64,000 bases of DNA from Pseudomonas sp. WJP1 (GTDB taxonomy: Bacteria > Pseudomonadota > Gammaproteobacteria > Pseudomonadales > Pseudomonadaceae), in contig NZ_CP110128.1 of NCBI RefSeq assembly GCF_028471945.1, positions 856,501 through 920,500 of the forward strand, in the 5' to 3' direction. This document shows, piece after piece, positions 49,305 through 57,679 of the stretch. Position numbers and translations under genes: made by a program. Every line of letters starts with the position of its first letter. The first letter of the stretch is position 1. The notes under the pieces were generated by a model that was not told the DNA's origin, did no database searches, and saw nothing but the letters and a program-made list of their open reading frames with translations.

Positions 49305-51410
49305 TTACAGAGTGAGTGTCAGGCTGACAGTGAAGTTGCGCGGCTCGCCGGGGTTGACCCAGTAGTTGCTGTACGAGCGCTCGAAGTATTTCTCGTCGAA
49401 AACATTGTTCAGGTTCAGCCCCACCGTGACGTTTTCGCTGGCCTTGTAATGGGCCAGCAGGTCGACGGTGTGGTAGGCCGGCAGTTCGAAATCGCTGCCG
49501 GCTTCACCTGAGCGATCGCTGACATAGGTGAAGGCCGCGCCGACGTCCGAACCGCGCAAGTGGCCATCCTGAAACTCATAAACCCCCAACAGGCTGCCAC
49601 TGCGTTTGGCCACGCCGAGAATTTGGCTGCCAGTGGGAATGACCTTGTCGCCTTGGGTGACTTCGGCATCGATGTAGGCGAAGGCGCCGATCACCCGTAC
49701 CGCGTCGGTGACTTGCCCGGCCAATTGCAGATCGAAACCCTGGCTGCGCGCCTTGCCCATGGCGCGGCTAGTGTCGGTGCCTGGGTCGAGGGCGAGGACG
49801 TTTTCCTTCTCGATATGGAAAGCGGCGAGGGTGCTGCTCACGCGCTCGTCGAACAGCTCGCTCTTGATGCCGACTTCATAGCCGACGCCTTCTTCCGGGT
49901 CGAAGGATTTGCCGGCGGCGTCCAGGCCGTTATTGGGTTTGAACGAGGTGGAGACATTGGCGAACACGCCGACTTCAGGCGTCAGCTGATAGAGCAGGCC
50001 GGCCCGTTGGGTGAGGGCGTCGTGACGCTGGCGGCTGGAGGTGTCGCGGGTGTGGTCGTCGATGCTCTGCTCGAAGTGTTCGAAGCGTGCACCGAGCATG
50101 CCCCGCAGCTTGTCGGTGAAGATGATCTGATCCTGCAGGTTCAGCGCATGGCTTTCGACGTGCTCGAAGAAGTCCGTCCCTGAGCGCGCACCGTTGGGTT
50201 TCGGCTGGCCGTAAATCGGGTTGTAGATGTCGATGGCGTAGGGGCTGCCAGCGATCGTCGTGACCCGCTCGTCCTTGCGATAGTTCTCGTACTCGCTGCC
50301 GATCAGCAATTCGTGCTGCCAACTGCCGAGGTCGAACAGGCCGCGCAGTTCGAGCTGGGTGATGCTGTCATGCCAGTTGTTGTCACGCTCACGGTAACGG
50401 CGGTTGACCGAGTGGCCATCGGCATTCAGCGGCCGCGACTCGGAGGCGAAACCCCAGAGTTTGCCTTCCTTGTAGTGGCTGGCCAGGCGCAGCTTCCAAG
50501 TGTCGTTGAGCTGATGTTCGAGTGCGGCCTGCAGCAGATTGTTGTGGTTGTCGATATCGCCGTCGTTGGGTTCGCCGAGGAAGGTCGAACGGGAAACGCC
50601 GCTCCACGTATTGTTCGGCGCGACGATGCCACGGTCGAAGGTAGAGCTGTGCCGGACGAATTCGCTTTCCACCAACAGGTTGGTATCGGGATTGAGTTGC
50701 CAGCTGAAGGAGGGCGCGACGAACACGCGTTGACTGTCGACATGATCACGGAAGCTGTGATTGTCCTCGACGGCCATGTTCACTCGCGACAGGACATCAC
50801 CTTGTTCATCCAGCGGCGTGTTGAGGTCCAGCGTGGTGCGATAGCGATCCCAGCTGCCAGCGCTGGTTTGCAGTGTGGTAAAGGCGCCAGGCTGTGGCTT
50901 CTTGGTGACGATGTTGACCGTGCCGCCCGGATCACCCCGGCCATACAGGCTGGCCGCCGGGCCTTTGAGCACTTCGATACGTTCGATGTTGGCCGCATCC
51001 GGTGTGCTGGGGTAGCCACGGTTGGCGCTGAACCCGTCCTTGTAGAACTCCGACGTGGTGAAGCCGCGCACGCTGTATTCGTAAAGGGTCAGGCCGCCGA
51101 AGTTATTCTGCTTCGACACACCGCCGGCAAAATCCAGCGCGCGTTCGACGCTGGTACTGCCCAGGTCCTTGAGCACGCTGGCGGGGATCACGCTGATCGA
51201 TTGCGGGATGTCTCGAATGGCTGTGTCGGTCTTGGTCGCGCTGGAAGAGCGGGTGGCGCGATAGCCCTCGACCGGGCCTGTGGGGGATTCGTAATCGGAA
51301 GTGACGCTGATGGCGTCCAGTTCAAGCGTTGGTGATTCTTCGGCGAAGACCGGGTTTCCCAGCAGGCCGAAGGCGAATCCGACGAACGAGGCCTTTGTTC
51401 GAGACGACAT
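49305..51410 (-). CDS. TonB-dependent siderophore receptor
   Basis: A 701-residue outer-membrane receptor. The signal peptide ends NPVFA. A TonB-box-like ISVTSDY is followed by the plug domain (TAIRDIPQSISVIPASVLKDLG, VLKGPAASLYGRGDPGGTVNIVTKKP) and the 22-strand barrel, ending in the classic aromatic motif VSLTLTL with NNVFDEKYFERSYSNYWVNPGEPRNF before it. There is no N-terminal STN signalling domain, so it does not use the FecA-type sigma-factor cascade. The ligand is not evident. ATG at 51410 is chosen; a longer frame to 51473 runs through the promoter palindrome. A possible Fur box and a long palindrome precede it. Confidence 0.95.
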   Translation of the reverse strand: MSSRTKASFVGFAFGLLGNPVFAEESPTLELDAISVTSDYESPTGPVEGYRATRSSSATKTDTAIRDIPQSISVIPASVLKDLGSTSVERALDFAGGVSKQNNFGGLTLYEYSVRGFTTSEFYKDGFSANRGYPSTPDAANIERIEVLKGPAASLYGRGDPGGTVNIVTKKPQPGAFTTLQTSAGSWDRYRTTLDLNTPLDEQGDVLSRVNMAVEDNHSFRDHVDSQRVFVAPSFSWQLNPDTNLLVESEFVRHSSTFDRGIVAPNNTWSGVSRSTFLGEPNDGDIDNHNNLLQAALEHQLNDTWKLRLASHYKEGKLWGFASESRPLNADGHSVNRRYRERDNNWHDSITQLELRGLFDLGSWQHELLIGSEYENYRKDERVTTIAGSPYAIDIYNPIYGQPKPNGARSGTDFFEHVESHALNLQDQIIFTDKLRGMLGARFEHFEQSIDDHTRDTSSRQRHDALTQRAGLLYQLTPEVGVFANVSTSFKPNNGLDAAGKSFDPEEGVGYEVGIKSELFDERVSSTLAAFHIEKENVLALDPGTDTSRAMGKARSQGFDLQLAGQVTDAVRVIGAFAYIDAEVTQGDKVIPTGSQILGVAKRSGSLLGVYEFQDGHLRGSDVGAAFTYVSDRSGEAGSDFELPAYHTVDLLAHYKASENVTVGLNLNNVFDEKYFERSYSNYWVNPGEPRNFTVSLTLTL

Positions 51411-51473
51411 GTTATGTTGTTCCAATTGCAGTAATTGAAACAATATAACATGTCTAATGAGAATATCTTCCAA
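51406..51473 (-). promoter_or_regulatory. Promoter region of the TonB receptor operon with a 49-base palindrome and Fur-like site
   Basis: On the minus strand TTGGAA (51473-51468) and TTATAT (51448-51443) with a 19-base spacer are possible -35 and -10 boxes. Between them ATTCTCATTAG is Fur-box-like, resembling the fagA site. An inverted repeat with 22-base arms (51406-51427 and 51433-51454), a 5-base centre and only two mismatched pairs covers the -10, the ribosome-binding site and the start codon (51410-51408). Confidence 0.6.
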
Positions 51474-51497
51474 TAGCCCGAATTTCTCGGGCCAGGT

Positions 51498-52658
51498 TTA
51501 GTTCTCTTCTTTTTCCTTGACCGGCGCAGGCGGCGGACGCAAGCCGATTTCTGCCGTGAGCTTGAGCTCCTTGCCGTTGCGCATCACCTGGATAGTGACC
51601 TTATCGGTCGGCTTGATCCGCGCCACCTGGTTCATCGAGCGACGGCCATCGCCTGCTGGCTCGCCGTCGATGCTGAGAATCACGTCACCCAATTGCAGGC
51701 CGGCCTTTTGCGCCGGACCGTCGCGGAAAATCCCCGCCACCACAATGCCCGGACGCCCCGACAGGCCAAACGACTCCGCCAGTTCCTGGGACAATGGCTG
51801 CACTTCGATACCAAGCCAGCCGCGAATCACCTGGCCGTGTTCGATGATCGACTTCATCACCTCCATGGCCAGCTTCACCGGAATCGCGAAACCGATGCCT
51901 TGCGAACCGCCGGACTTGGAGAAGATCGCCGTGTTGATGCCGGTCAGGTTGCCATTGGCGTCCACCAGCGCACCGCCGGAGTTGCCAGGGTTGATCGCGG
52001 CGTCGGTCTGGATGAAGTCTTCGTAGTTGTTCAGGCCCAGCTGATTGCGCCCGGTGGCACTGATGATGCCCATGGTCACCGTCTGGCCAACGCCGAACGG
52101 GTTGCCGATGGCGAGGGCCACGTCACCGATGCGGATGTTGTCGGAGCGGCCGACGGTGATCGAAGGCAGTTTCTTCAGGTCGATCTTGAGGACCGCGAGG
52201 TCGGTTTCCGGGTCACTGCCGATCACCCGCGCCAAGGTTTCGCGGCCGTCCTTGAGCGCCACCACGATCTGGTCGGCACCGCTGGTCACGTGGTTGTTGG
52301 TCAGGATGTAGCCTTCCGGGCTCATGATCACGCCGGAGCCGAGGCTCGACTCCATGCGTTTCTGCTTGGGCGAGTTGTCGCCGAAGAAGCGACGAAACTG
52401 CGGGTCCTCGAACAGCGGATGATTGGGTTTGTTGATGACTTTGGTGGTGTACAGGTTCACCACCGACGGCGCGGCGGTGGTCACCGCGTCGGCATAAGAC
52501 ACCGGGCCTTGCTGCATGCTGGTGGTTTGCGGGGCTTGTTGCAGGTTCACGTCGAGGCTTGGAAGCCCGACCCACTGCGGGTAACGCTGGATGATTAACA
52601 GAGCGACAAGCACGCCGGCCAACAACGGCCAGCCGGAAAAACGCAGCGCCTTGAGCAT
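51498..52658 (-). CDS. algW: Periplasmic serine protease AlgW (DegS-like)
   Basis: 386 residues: an N-terminal membrane anchor (GWPLLAGVLVALLIIQRY), a trypsin-like domain with His in TNNHVTSG, Asp in ETDLAVLKI and Ser in DAAINPGNSGGALVD, then one PDZ domain (about residues 285-375). In P. aeruginosa AlgW cleaves MucA after sensing misfolded outer-membrane proteins, releasing sigma factor AlgU. ATG at 52658 (MLKALRFSG) is chosen over a longer frame to 52727. It diverges from the Nif3-like gene across a 103-base gap. Confidence 0.95.
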   Translation of the reverse strand: MLKALRFSGWPLLAGVLVALLIIQRYPQWVGLPSLDVNLQQAPQTTSMQQGPVSYADAVTTAAPSVVNLYTTKVINKPNHPLFEDPQFRRFFGDNSPKQKRMESSLGSGVIMSPEGYILTNNHVTSGADQIVVALKDGRETLARVIGSDPETDLAVLKIDLKKLPSITVGRSDNIRIGDVALAIGNPFGVGQTVTMGIISATGRNQLGLNNYEDFIQTDAAINPGNSGGALVDANGNLTGINTAIFSKSGGSQGIGFAIPVKLAMEVMKSIIEHGQVIRGWLGIEVQPLSQELAESFGLSGRPGIVVAGIFRDGPAQKAGLQLGDVILSIDGEPAGDGRRSMNQVARIKPTDKVTIQVMRNGKELKLTAEIGLRPPPAPVKEKEEN

Positions 52659-52700
52659 TAAGCACGTCCTGAGAGAGTTGCAGGCGGTATGAGACCGCTC

Positions 52701-52717
52701 ATAATGACGCGCATTAT
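52701..52717. promoter_or_regulatory. Dyad between divergent algW and the nif3-like gene
   Basis: ATAATG and CATTAT with a 5-base spacer form a symmetrical element. Each arm with its flank (TATAATGC on the minus strand, CATTATAC on the plus) could serve as a -10 box, suggesting back-to-back promoters. Confidence 0.35.
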
Positions 52718-52761
52718 ACGAGGCCACGCGTGCCTCTGAACGGGATATTTAGGAGTCTTTT

Positions 52762-53520
52762 ATGGCCGTCGCCCTGAGCACCCTGGTCGAAGAAGCCGAC
52801 CGTTACCTCGGCAGTTCGAAAATTGCCGATTACTGCCCCAACGGCCTGCAGGTCGAGGGCCGACCGCAGGTGATGCGCATCGTCAGTGGCGTCACCGCCA
52901 GCCAGGCCTTGCTTGATGCCGCGGTGCAGGCCAACGCCGACCTGGTGCTGGTGCATCACGGCTACTTCTGGAAAGGCGAGAACCCGTGCATCACCGGCAT
53001 GAAGCAGCGCCGCCTGAAAACGCTGCTCAAGCACGACATCAGCCTGCTGTCCTATCACCTGCCGCTGGACCTGCACCCTGAGGTTGGCAACAACGTGCAG
53101 TTGGCGCGGCAGCTGGACATCACCGTCGAAGGTCCGCTCGATCCCGACAACCTGAAGATCGTCGGTCTGGTCGGCTCGTTGAACGAGCCCGTGACAGCCC
53201 AGGATTTCGCTCGTCGGGTACGGGAAGTCATGGGCCGCGAGCCATTGCTGATTGAAGGCAACGCAATGATTCGCCGCGTTGGCTGGTGCACCGGGGGCGG
53301 TCAGGGCTACATCGATCAGGCGGTACTGGCGGGTGTCGATCTGTACCTCAGCGGCGAAGCCTCGGAGCAAACCTTCCACAGTGCGCGGGAAAACGACATC
53401 AGCTTCATTGCTGCCGGGCACCACGCCACCGAGCGTTATGGCGTGCAGGCGCTGGGTGATTACCTGGCGAAGCGCTTTGCCCTTGAGCACATCTTCATCG
53501 ATTGCCCCAACCCGATCTGA
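52762..53520 (+). CDS. Nif3-like dinuclear metal-centre protein (YbgI family)
   Basis: A 252-residue Nif3/YbgI-family protein. The metal site residues are in LVLVHHGYFWKGE and in AGHHATERYGVQALGDYL. The toroid-forming protein has been annotated as GTP cyclohydrolase I type 2, but its function is not settled. ATG at 52762 has AGGAGT upstream. The same gene lies beside algW in P. aeruginosa. A REPIN follows. Confidence 0.9.
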   Translation: MAVALSTLVEEADRYLGSSKIADYCPNGLQVEGRPQVMRIVSGVTASQALLDAAVQANADLVLVHHGYFWKGENPCITGMKQRRLKTLLKHDISLLSYHLPLDLHPEVGNNVQLARQLDITVEGPLDPDNLKIVGLVGSLNEPVTAQDFARRVREVMGREPLLIEGNAMIRRVGWCTGGGQGYIDQAVLAGVDLYLSGEASEQTFHSARENDISFIAAGHHATERYGVQALGDYLAKRFALEHIFIDCPNPI

Positions 53521-53542
53521 CTTTGCGCGGAGTACGATTTTT

Positions 53543-53633
53543 TGTAGGAGCGAGGCTTGCCCGCGAAAAACGATGACCGGGCGCATCAGGTACACCGCAT
53601 TATCGTTCTTCGCGGGCAAGCCTCGCTCCTACG
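53543..53633. repeat. REPIN, GTAGGAGCG class
   Basis: Arms GTAGGAGCGAGGCTTGCCCG and CGGGCAAGCCTCGCTCCTAC are perfectly complementary, and the outer parts extend into AAAACGATGA...TATCGTTCTT. It lies between the nif3-like gene and cysD. Confidence 0.92.
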
Positions 53634-53777
53634 AGATCGGAGAAGCCCAAACAGGCGGGCATATTCATATGCTCTTTCGATCTAGTTGGCGTCCTGATTA
53701 GAAGGGGGCGCTGTGCTAGGATTCCCCGCTCGAACACGGCCCGCTGGCCGTTCATAAGAATGTTTTCGTGAGTAGCC

Positions 53778-54695
53778 ATGGTCGACAAACTGACGCATCT
53801 GAAACAGCTGGAGGCGGAAAGCATCCACATCATCCGCGAGGTGGCCGCCGAGTTCGACAACCCGGTGATGCTGTACTCCATCGGTAAAGACTCCGCCGTG
53901 ATGCTGCACCTGGCACGCAAGGCGTTCTTCCCCGGCAAGCTGCCGTTCCCGGTAATGCACGTCGACACCCAGTGGAAATTCCAGGAGATGTACAGCTTCC
54001 GCGACAAGATGGTTGCCGAGCTGGGCCTGGACTTGATCACCCATGTGAACCCTGAAGGTGTGGCGCAAGGCATCAACCCGTTCACCCACGGCAGTGCCAA
54101 GCACACCGACATCATGAAGACCGAGGGCCTGAAGCAGGCACTGGACAAGCATGGTTTCGATGCCGCCTTCGGTGGCGCGCGCCGCGATGAAGAGAAATCC
54201 CGCGCCAAGGAGCGCGTGTACTCGTTCCGCGACAGCAAGCACCGCTGGGACCCGAAAAACCAGCGCCCGGAGTTGTGGAACGTCTACAACGGCAAGGTCA
54301 ACAAGGGCGAATCCATTCGCGTATTCCCGTTGTCGAACTGGACCGAGCTGGACATCTGGCAGTACATCTATCTGGAAGGCATCCCGATCGTCCCGCTGTA
54401 CTTCGCCGCCGAGCGTGAAGTCATCGAGAAGAACGGCACCCTGATCATGATCGACGACGAGCGCATCCTCGAACACCTGAGCGATGAAGACAAAGCCCGC
54501 ATCGTCAAAAAGAAAGTGCGTTTCCGTACCCTTGGCTGCTACCCGTTGACGGGCGCGGTGGAGTCCGAGGCCGAAAGCCTCACGGACATCATTCAGGAAA
54601 TGCTCCTGACGCGAACTTCCGAGCGCCAGGGCCGTGTCATCGACCACGATGGCGCAGGCTCGATGGAAGATAAAAAACGTCAAGGCTATTTCTAA
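53778..54695 (+). CDS. cysD: Sulfate adenylyltransferase subunit 2
   Basis: A 305-residue PP-loop (ATP pyrophosphatase) subunit that adenylates sulfate. The motif [18 protein letters not shown] is near residue 35, and [22 protein letters not shown] is typical of CysD. It works with the GTPase CysN encoded next. Its stop is 9 bases before cysNC, so they form one operon. Confidence 0.98.
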   Translation: MVDKLTHLKQLEAESIHIIREVAAEFDNPVMLYSIGKDSAVMLHLARKAFFPGKLPFPVMHVDTQWKFQEMYSFRDKMVAELGLDLITHVNPEGVAQGINPFTHGSAKHTDIMKTEGLKQALDKHGFDAAFGGARRDEEKSRAKERVYSFRDSKHRWDPKNQRPELWNVYNGKVNKGESIRVFPLSNWTELDIWQYIYLEGIPIVPLYFAAEREVIEKNGTLIMIDDERILEHLSDEDKARIVKKKVRFRTLGCYPLTGAVESEAESLTDIIQEMLLTRTSERQGRVIDHDGAGSMEDKKRQGYF

Positions 54696-54704
54696 GGGGC
54701 TGTC

Positions 54705-56603
54705 ATGTCGCACCAATCTGATTTGATCAGCGAGGACATCCTCGCCTACCTGGGCCAGCACGAACGTAAAGAACTGCTGCGCTTTCTGACCTGCGGTAAC
54801 GTCGACGACGGCAAGAGCACCCTGATCGGGCGCCTGCTGCATGACTCCAAGATGATCTACGAAGATCACCTGGAAGCCATTACCCGCGACTCGAAAAAAG
54901 TCGGCACCACCGGTGAAGACATCGACCTGGCACTGCTGGTCGATGGCCTGCAGGCCGAGCGTGAGCAAGGCATCACCATCGATGTCGCGTACCGCTACTT
55001 CTCCACCGCCAAGCGCAAATTCATCATCGCCGACACCCCCGGCCATGAGCAGTACACCCGCAACATGGCCACTGGTGCATCCACCTGTGACCTGGCGATC
55101 ATCCTGGTCGACGCCCGCTACGGCGTGCAGACCCAGACCCGCCGCCACAGCTTCATCGCGTCGTTGCTGGGCATCAAGCACATCGTCGTCGCCATCAACA
55201 AGATGGACCTCAAGGACTTCGACCAGGGCGTGTTCGAGTCGATCAAGGCCGACTACCTGCAGTTTGCCGAGGGCTTGAAGCTGAAGCCGACCAGCATGCA
55301 CTTCGTGCCGATGTCGGCCTTGAAGGGCGACAACGTGGTGAACAAGTCCGAGCGCTCGCCGTGGTACACCGGCCAGTCGCTGATGGAAATCCTCGAGACC
55401 GTGGAAGTGGCGGGCGACCGCAACTTCACCGACCTGCGTTTCCCGGTGCAGTACGTCAACCGTCCGAACCTGAACTTCCGCGGTTTCGCCGGCACCCTGG
55501 CCAGCGGTATCGTCAAGAAGGGCGACGAAGTCGTGGTGTTGCCGTCGGGCAAGAGCAGCCGCGTGAAATCCATCGTCACCTTCGAAGGTGAACTGGAACA
55601 CGCAGGTCCCGGTCAGGCGGTAACCCTGACCATGGAAGACGAGATCGACATCTCCCGTGGCGACCTGTTGGTTCACGCCGACAACGTGCCGCCGGTCACC
55701 GACAGCTTCGAAGCGATGCTGGTGTGGATGGCTGAAGAGCCGATGCTGCCGGGCAAGAAATACGACATCAAGCGCGCTACCAGTTACGTACCTGGTTCCA
55801 TCGCCAGCATCGTCAACAAGGTCGACGTGAACACCCTGGAAGAAGGCCCGGCCAGCGCGTTGCAGCTGAACGAAATCGGCAAGGTCAAGATCGCGCTCGA
55901 CGCGCCGATTGCCCTCGACGGTTACGACAGCAACCGCACCACCGGTGCATTCATCATCATCGACCGCCTGACCAACGGCACCGTTGGCGCCGGCATGATC
56001 GTCGCGCAGCCGGTGGCGCATGGCACCAGCACGCACCACGGCAAACTGGCCCACGTCGCCACCGAAGAGCGTGCACAGCGCTTCGGCCAACAACCGGCCA
56101 CCGTGTTGTTCAGCGGCCTGTCGGGCGCGGGCAAAAGCACTCTGGCGTATGCGGTTGAACGCAAGCTGTTCGACCTGGGTCGTGCGGTGTTCGTGCTCGA
56201 TGGCCAGAACCTGCGTCATGACCTGAACAAAGGTCTGCCACAGGATCGCGCCGGGCGTACCGAGAACTGGCGTCGTGCCGCTCACGTGGCGCGTCAGTTC
56301 AACGAAGCCGGCCTGCTGACCCTGGCGGCGTTCGTTGCGCCGAGTGCCGAAGGTCGTGAGCAGGCTCGGGAACTGATCGGCAAAGAGCGTCTGGTAACGG
56401 TCTACGTCCAGGCTTCGCCGACGGTCTGTGCCGAACGTGACCCGCAAGGCCTGTACGCGGCAGCCGGGGATAACATCCCGGGCGAGTCCTTCCCGTACGA
56501 CGTACCGCTGGATGCCGACCTGGTGATCGATACCCAGTCCGTGTCGCTGGAAGAAGGCGTCAAGCAGGTGCTGGAGTTGCTGCGCAAGCGTGGCGCGATC
56601 TAA
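54705..56603 (+). CDS. cysNC: Bifunctional sulfate adenylyltransferase subunit 1 / adenylylsulfate kinase
   Basis: 632 residues that fuse two enzymes. The N-terminal CysN GTPase (about 1-440) has [20 protein letters not shown] and NKMDL, plus EF-Tu-like beta domains, and drives APS formation with CysD. The C-terminal APS kinase CysC (about 460-632) has its own P-loop GLSGAGKST (from residue 471) and makes PAPS. The fusion is usual in pseudomonads. A 921-residue antisense frame covering cysDNC is a shadow. A strong terminator follows. Confidence 0.98.
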   Translation: MSHQSDLISEDILAYLGQHERKELLRFLTCGNVDDGKSTLIGRLLHDSKMIYEDHLEAITRDSKKVGTTGEDIDLALLVDGLQAEREQGITIDVAYRYFSTAKRKFIIADTPGHEQYTRNMATGASTCDLAIILVDARYGVQTQTRRHSFIASLLGIKHIVVAINKMDLKDFDQGVFESIKADYLQFAEGLKLKPTSMHFVPMSALKGDNVVNKSERSPWYTGQSLMEILETVEVAGDRNFTDLRFPVQYVNRPNLNFRGFAGTLASGIVKKGDEVVVLPSGKSSRVKSIVTFEGELEHAGPGQAVTLTMEDEIDISRGDLLVHADNVPPVTDSFEAMLVWMAEEPMLPGKKYDIKRATSYVPGSIASIVNKVDVNTLEEGPASALQLNEIGKVKIALDAPIALDGYDSNRTTGAFIIIDRLTNGTVGAGMIVAQPVAHGTSTHHGKLAHVATEERAQRFGQQPATVLFSGLSGAGKSTLAYAVERKLFDLGRAVFVLDGQNLRHDLNKGLPQDRAGRTENWRRAAHVARQFNEAGLLTLAAFVAPSAEGREQARELIGKERLVTVYVQASPTVCAERDPQGLYAAAGDNIPGESFPYDVPLDADLVIDTQSVSLEEGVKQVLELLRKRGAI

Positions 56604-56620
56604 GCGTTAGCCTGCAATGA

Positions 56621-56660
56621 AAAACCCGCCGATGAGTGATCATCGGCGGGTTTTTTATTT
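56621..56660 (+). terminator. Intrinsic terminator of cysD-cysNC
   Basis: A perfect 15-base stem, AAAACCCGCCGATGA / TCATCGGCGGGTTTT, with a GTGA loop is followed by T's. It lies 17 bases after the cysNC stop. Confidence 0.95.
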
Positions 56661-56678
56661 CAGATCGACTCGGTCAAC

Positions 56679-56768
56679 TGTAGGAGTGAGCCTGCTCGCG
56701 ATAGCGGTGTATCAGTCGACACAAATTCTGAATGTACGACCGCTATCGCGAGCAGGCTCACTCCTACA
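56679..56768. repeat. REPIN with matched variant arms (GTAGGAGTG)
   Basis: The left arm 56679-56708 and right arm 56739-56768 are exactly complementary over 30 bases. Both carry the uncommon GGAGTGAG/CTCACTCC variant in place of GGAGCGAG, so the change is shared by the two arms. Confidence 0.95.
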
Positions 56769-56773
56769 AGGGA

Positions 56774-57679
56774 TCAGCGTCTGCTTGGGAATTCGCGGTG
56801 CATCTGCCCCAGCAACGCATCCTTGTCTTCCCACAACTGGTTGATCCAGCCCTGGAACTGCAAGCGATACTCACCGTCCTGGTCGTAATTCTTGCCAATG
56901 AACTGCGGCGGAATCTTCAGCTCCTGAAAATGCACCACCACGTCTTTGACGTTACCGCACAGCAAGTCCCAGAAGCCCGGGCGACCGGCTGGATAATGGA
57001 TCGTCACGTTGACGATCGATTCCAACTGTTCACCCATGGCATCCAGCACAAAGGCAATACCGCCCGCCTTGGGCTTGAGCAGGTACTTGAACGGTGATTT
57101 CTGCTGGGCATGCTTGCCTTCGGTAAAGCGCGTGCCTTCAACGAAATTGAAAATGCCCACCGGGTTATCACGAAACTTCGCACAGGTCTTGCGCGTGGTT
57201 TCCAGGTCTTTGCCTTTCTTCTCGGGGTGCTTTTCCAGATAGGCCTTGGAGTAGCGCTTCATGAACGGAAAACCGAGCGCCCACCACGCCAGTCCAATCA
57301 CCGGCACCCAGATCAACTCCTGCTTGAGAAAGAACTTCAGCGGCTGGATACGCCGATTGAGCACGTATTGCAGCACCAGAATATCGACCCAGCTCTGGTG
57401 GTTGCTGGTGATCAGGTACGAGTGCTGATAGTCCAGGCCCTGCAAGCCGCTGACGTGCCAGCGGGTGCGACGGACCAGGTTCATCCAGCCTTTGTTGTTG
57501 CTGATCCAGGCTTCGTGGGTATGGCCCATCAACCAGTGTGCAATGCGTTGGGTGAGCGCGAACGGCAGTACCTTGAACAGCGCCACACAGAACAGGAACG
57601 AGCACAGCAAAATCGTGTTCAGCGCCAGCAGCAGCGCGGCAATCACTCCGCGCAAAAACGCGGGTAGGAAATCCAGCAT
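56774..57679 (-). CDS. PlsC-type lysophospholipid acyltransferase (YihG-like)
   Basis: A 301-residue membrane acyltransferase. An N-terminal helix (GVIAALLLALNTILLCSFLFCVALF) precedes the catalytic motif NHQSWVD (residues 93-99, His94 and Asp99). Motif III is FVEGTRFTEGK and a conserved proline region follows. Enzymes of this type acylate lysophosphatidic acid or other lysolipids. The E. coli YihG/PlsC2-like group fits best. It starts immediately after the pta stop, so the two are co-transcribed. Confidence 0.9.
   Translation of the reverse strand: MLDFLPAFLRGVIAALLLALNTILLCSFLFCVALFKVLPFALTQRIAHWLMGHTHEAWISNNKGWMNLVRRTRWHVSGLQGLDYQHSYLITSNHQSWVDILVLQYVLNRRIQPLKFFLKQELIWVPVIGLAWWALGFPFMKRYSKAYLEKHPEKKGKDLETTRKTCAKFRDNPVGIFNFVEGTRFTEGKHAQQKSPFKYLLKPKAGGIAFVLDAMGEQLESIVNVTIHYPAGRPGFWDLLCGNVKDVVVHFQELKIPPQFIGKNYDQDGEYRLQFQGWINQLWEDKDALLGQMHREFPSRR

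Noticed and set aside
51411..51449. Zur operator reading of the palindrome before the TonB receptor
   Set aside because: GTTAT...ATAAC ends look Zur-like, but the inner bases and the 39-base spacing do not fit the compact Zur consensus, so I do not assign a regulator.
53682..56447. A 921-residue open frame antisense to cysD-cysNC
   Set aside because: Its residue pattern is His/Gln/Val/Asp-rich mirror coding, it has no ribosome-binding site or known domain, and the plus strand encodes two clear sulfur-assimilation enzymes there.
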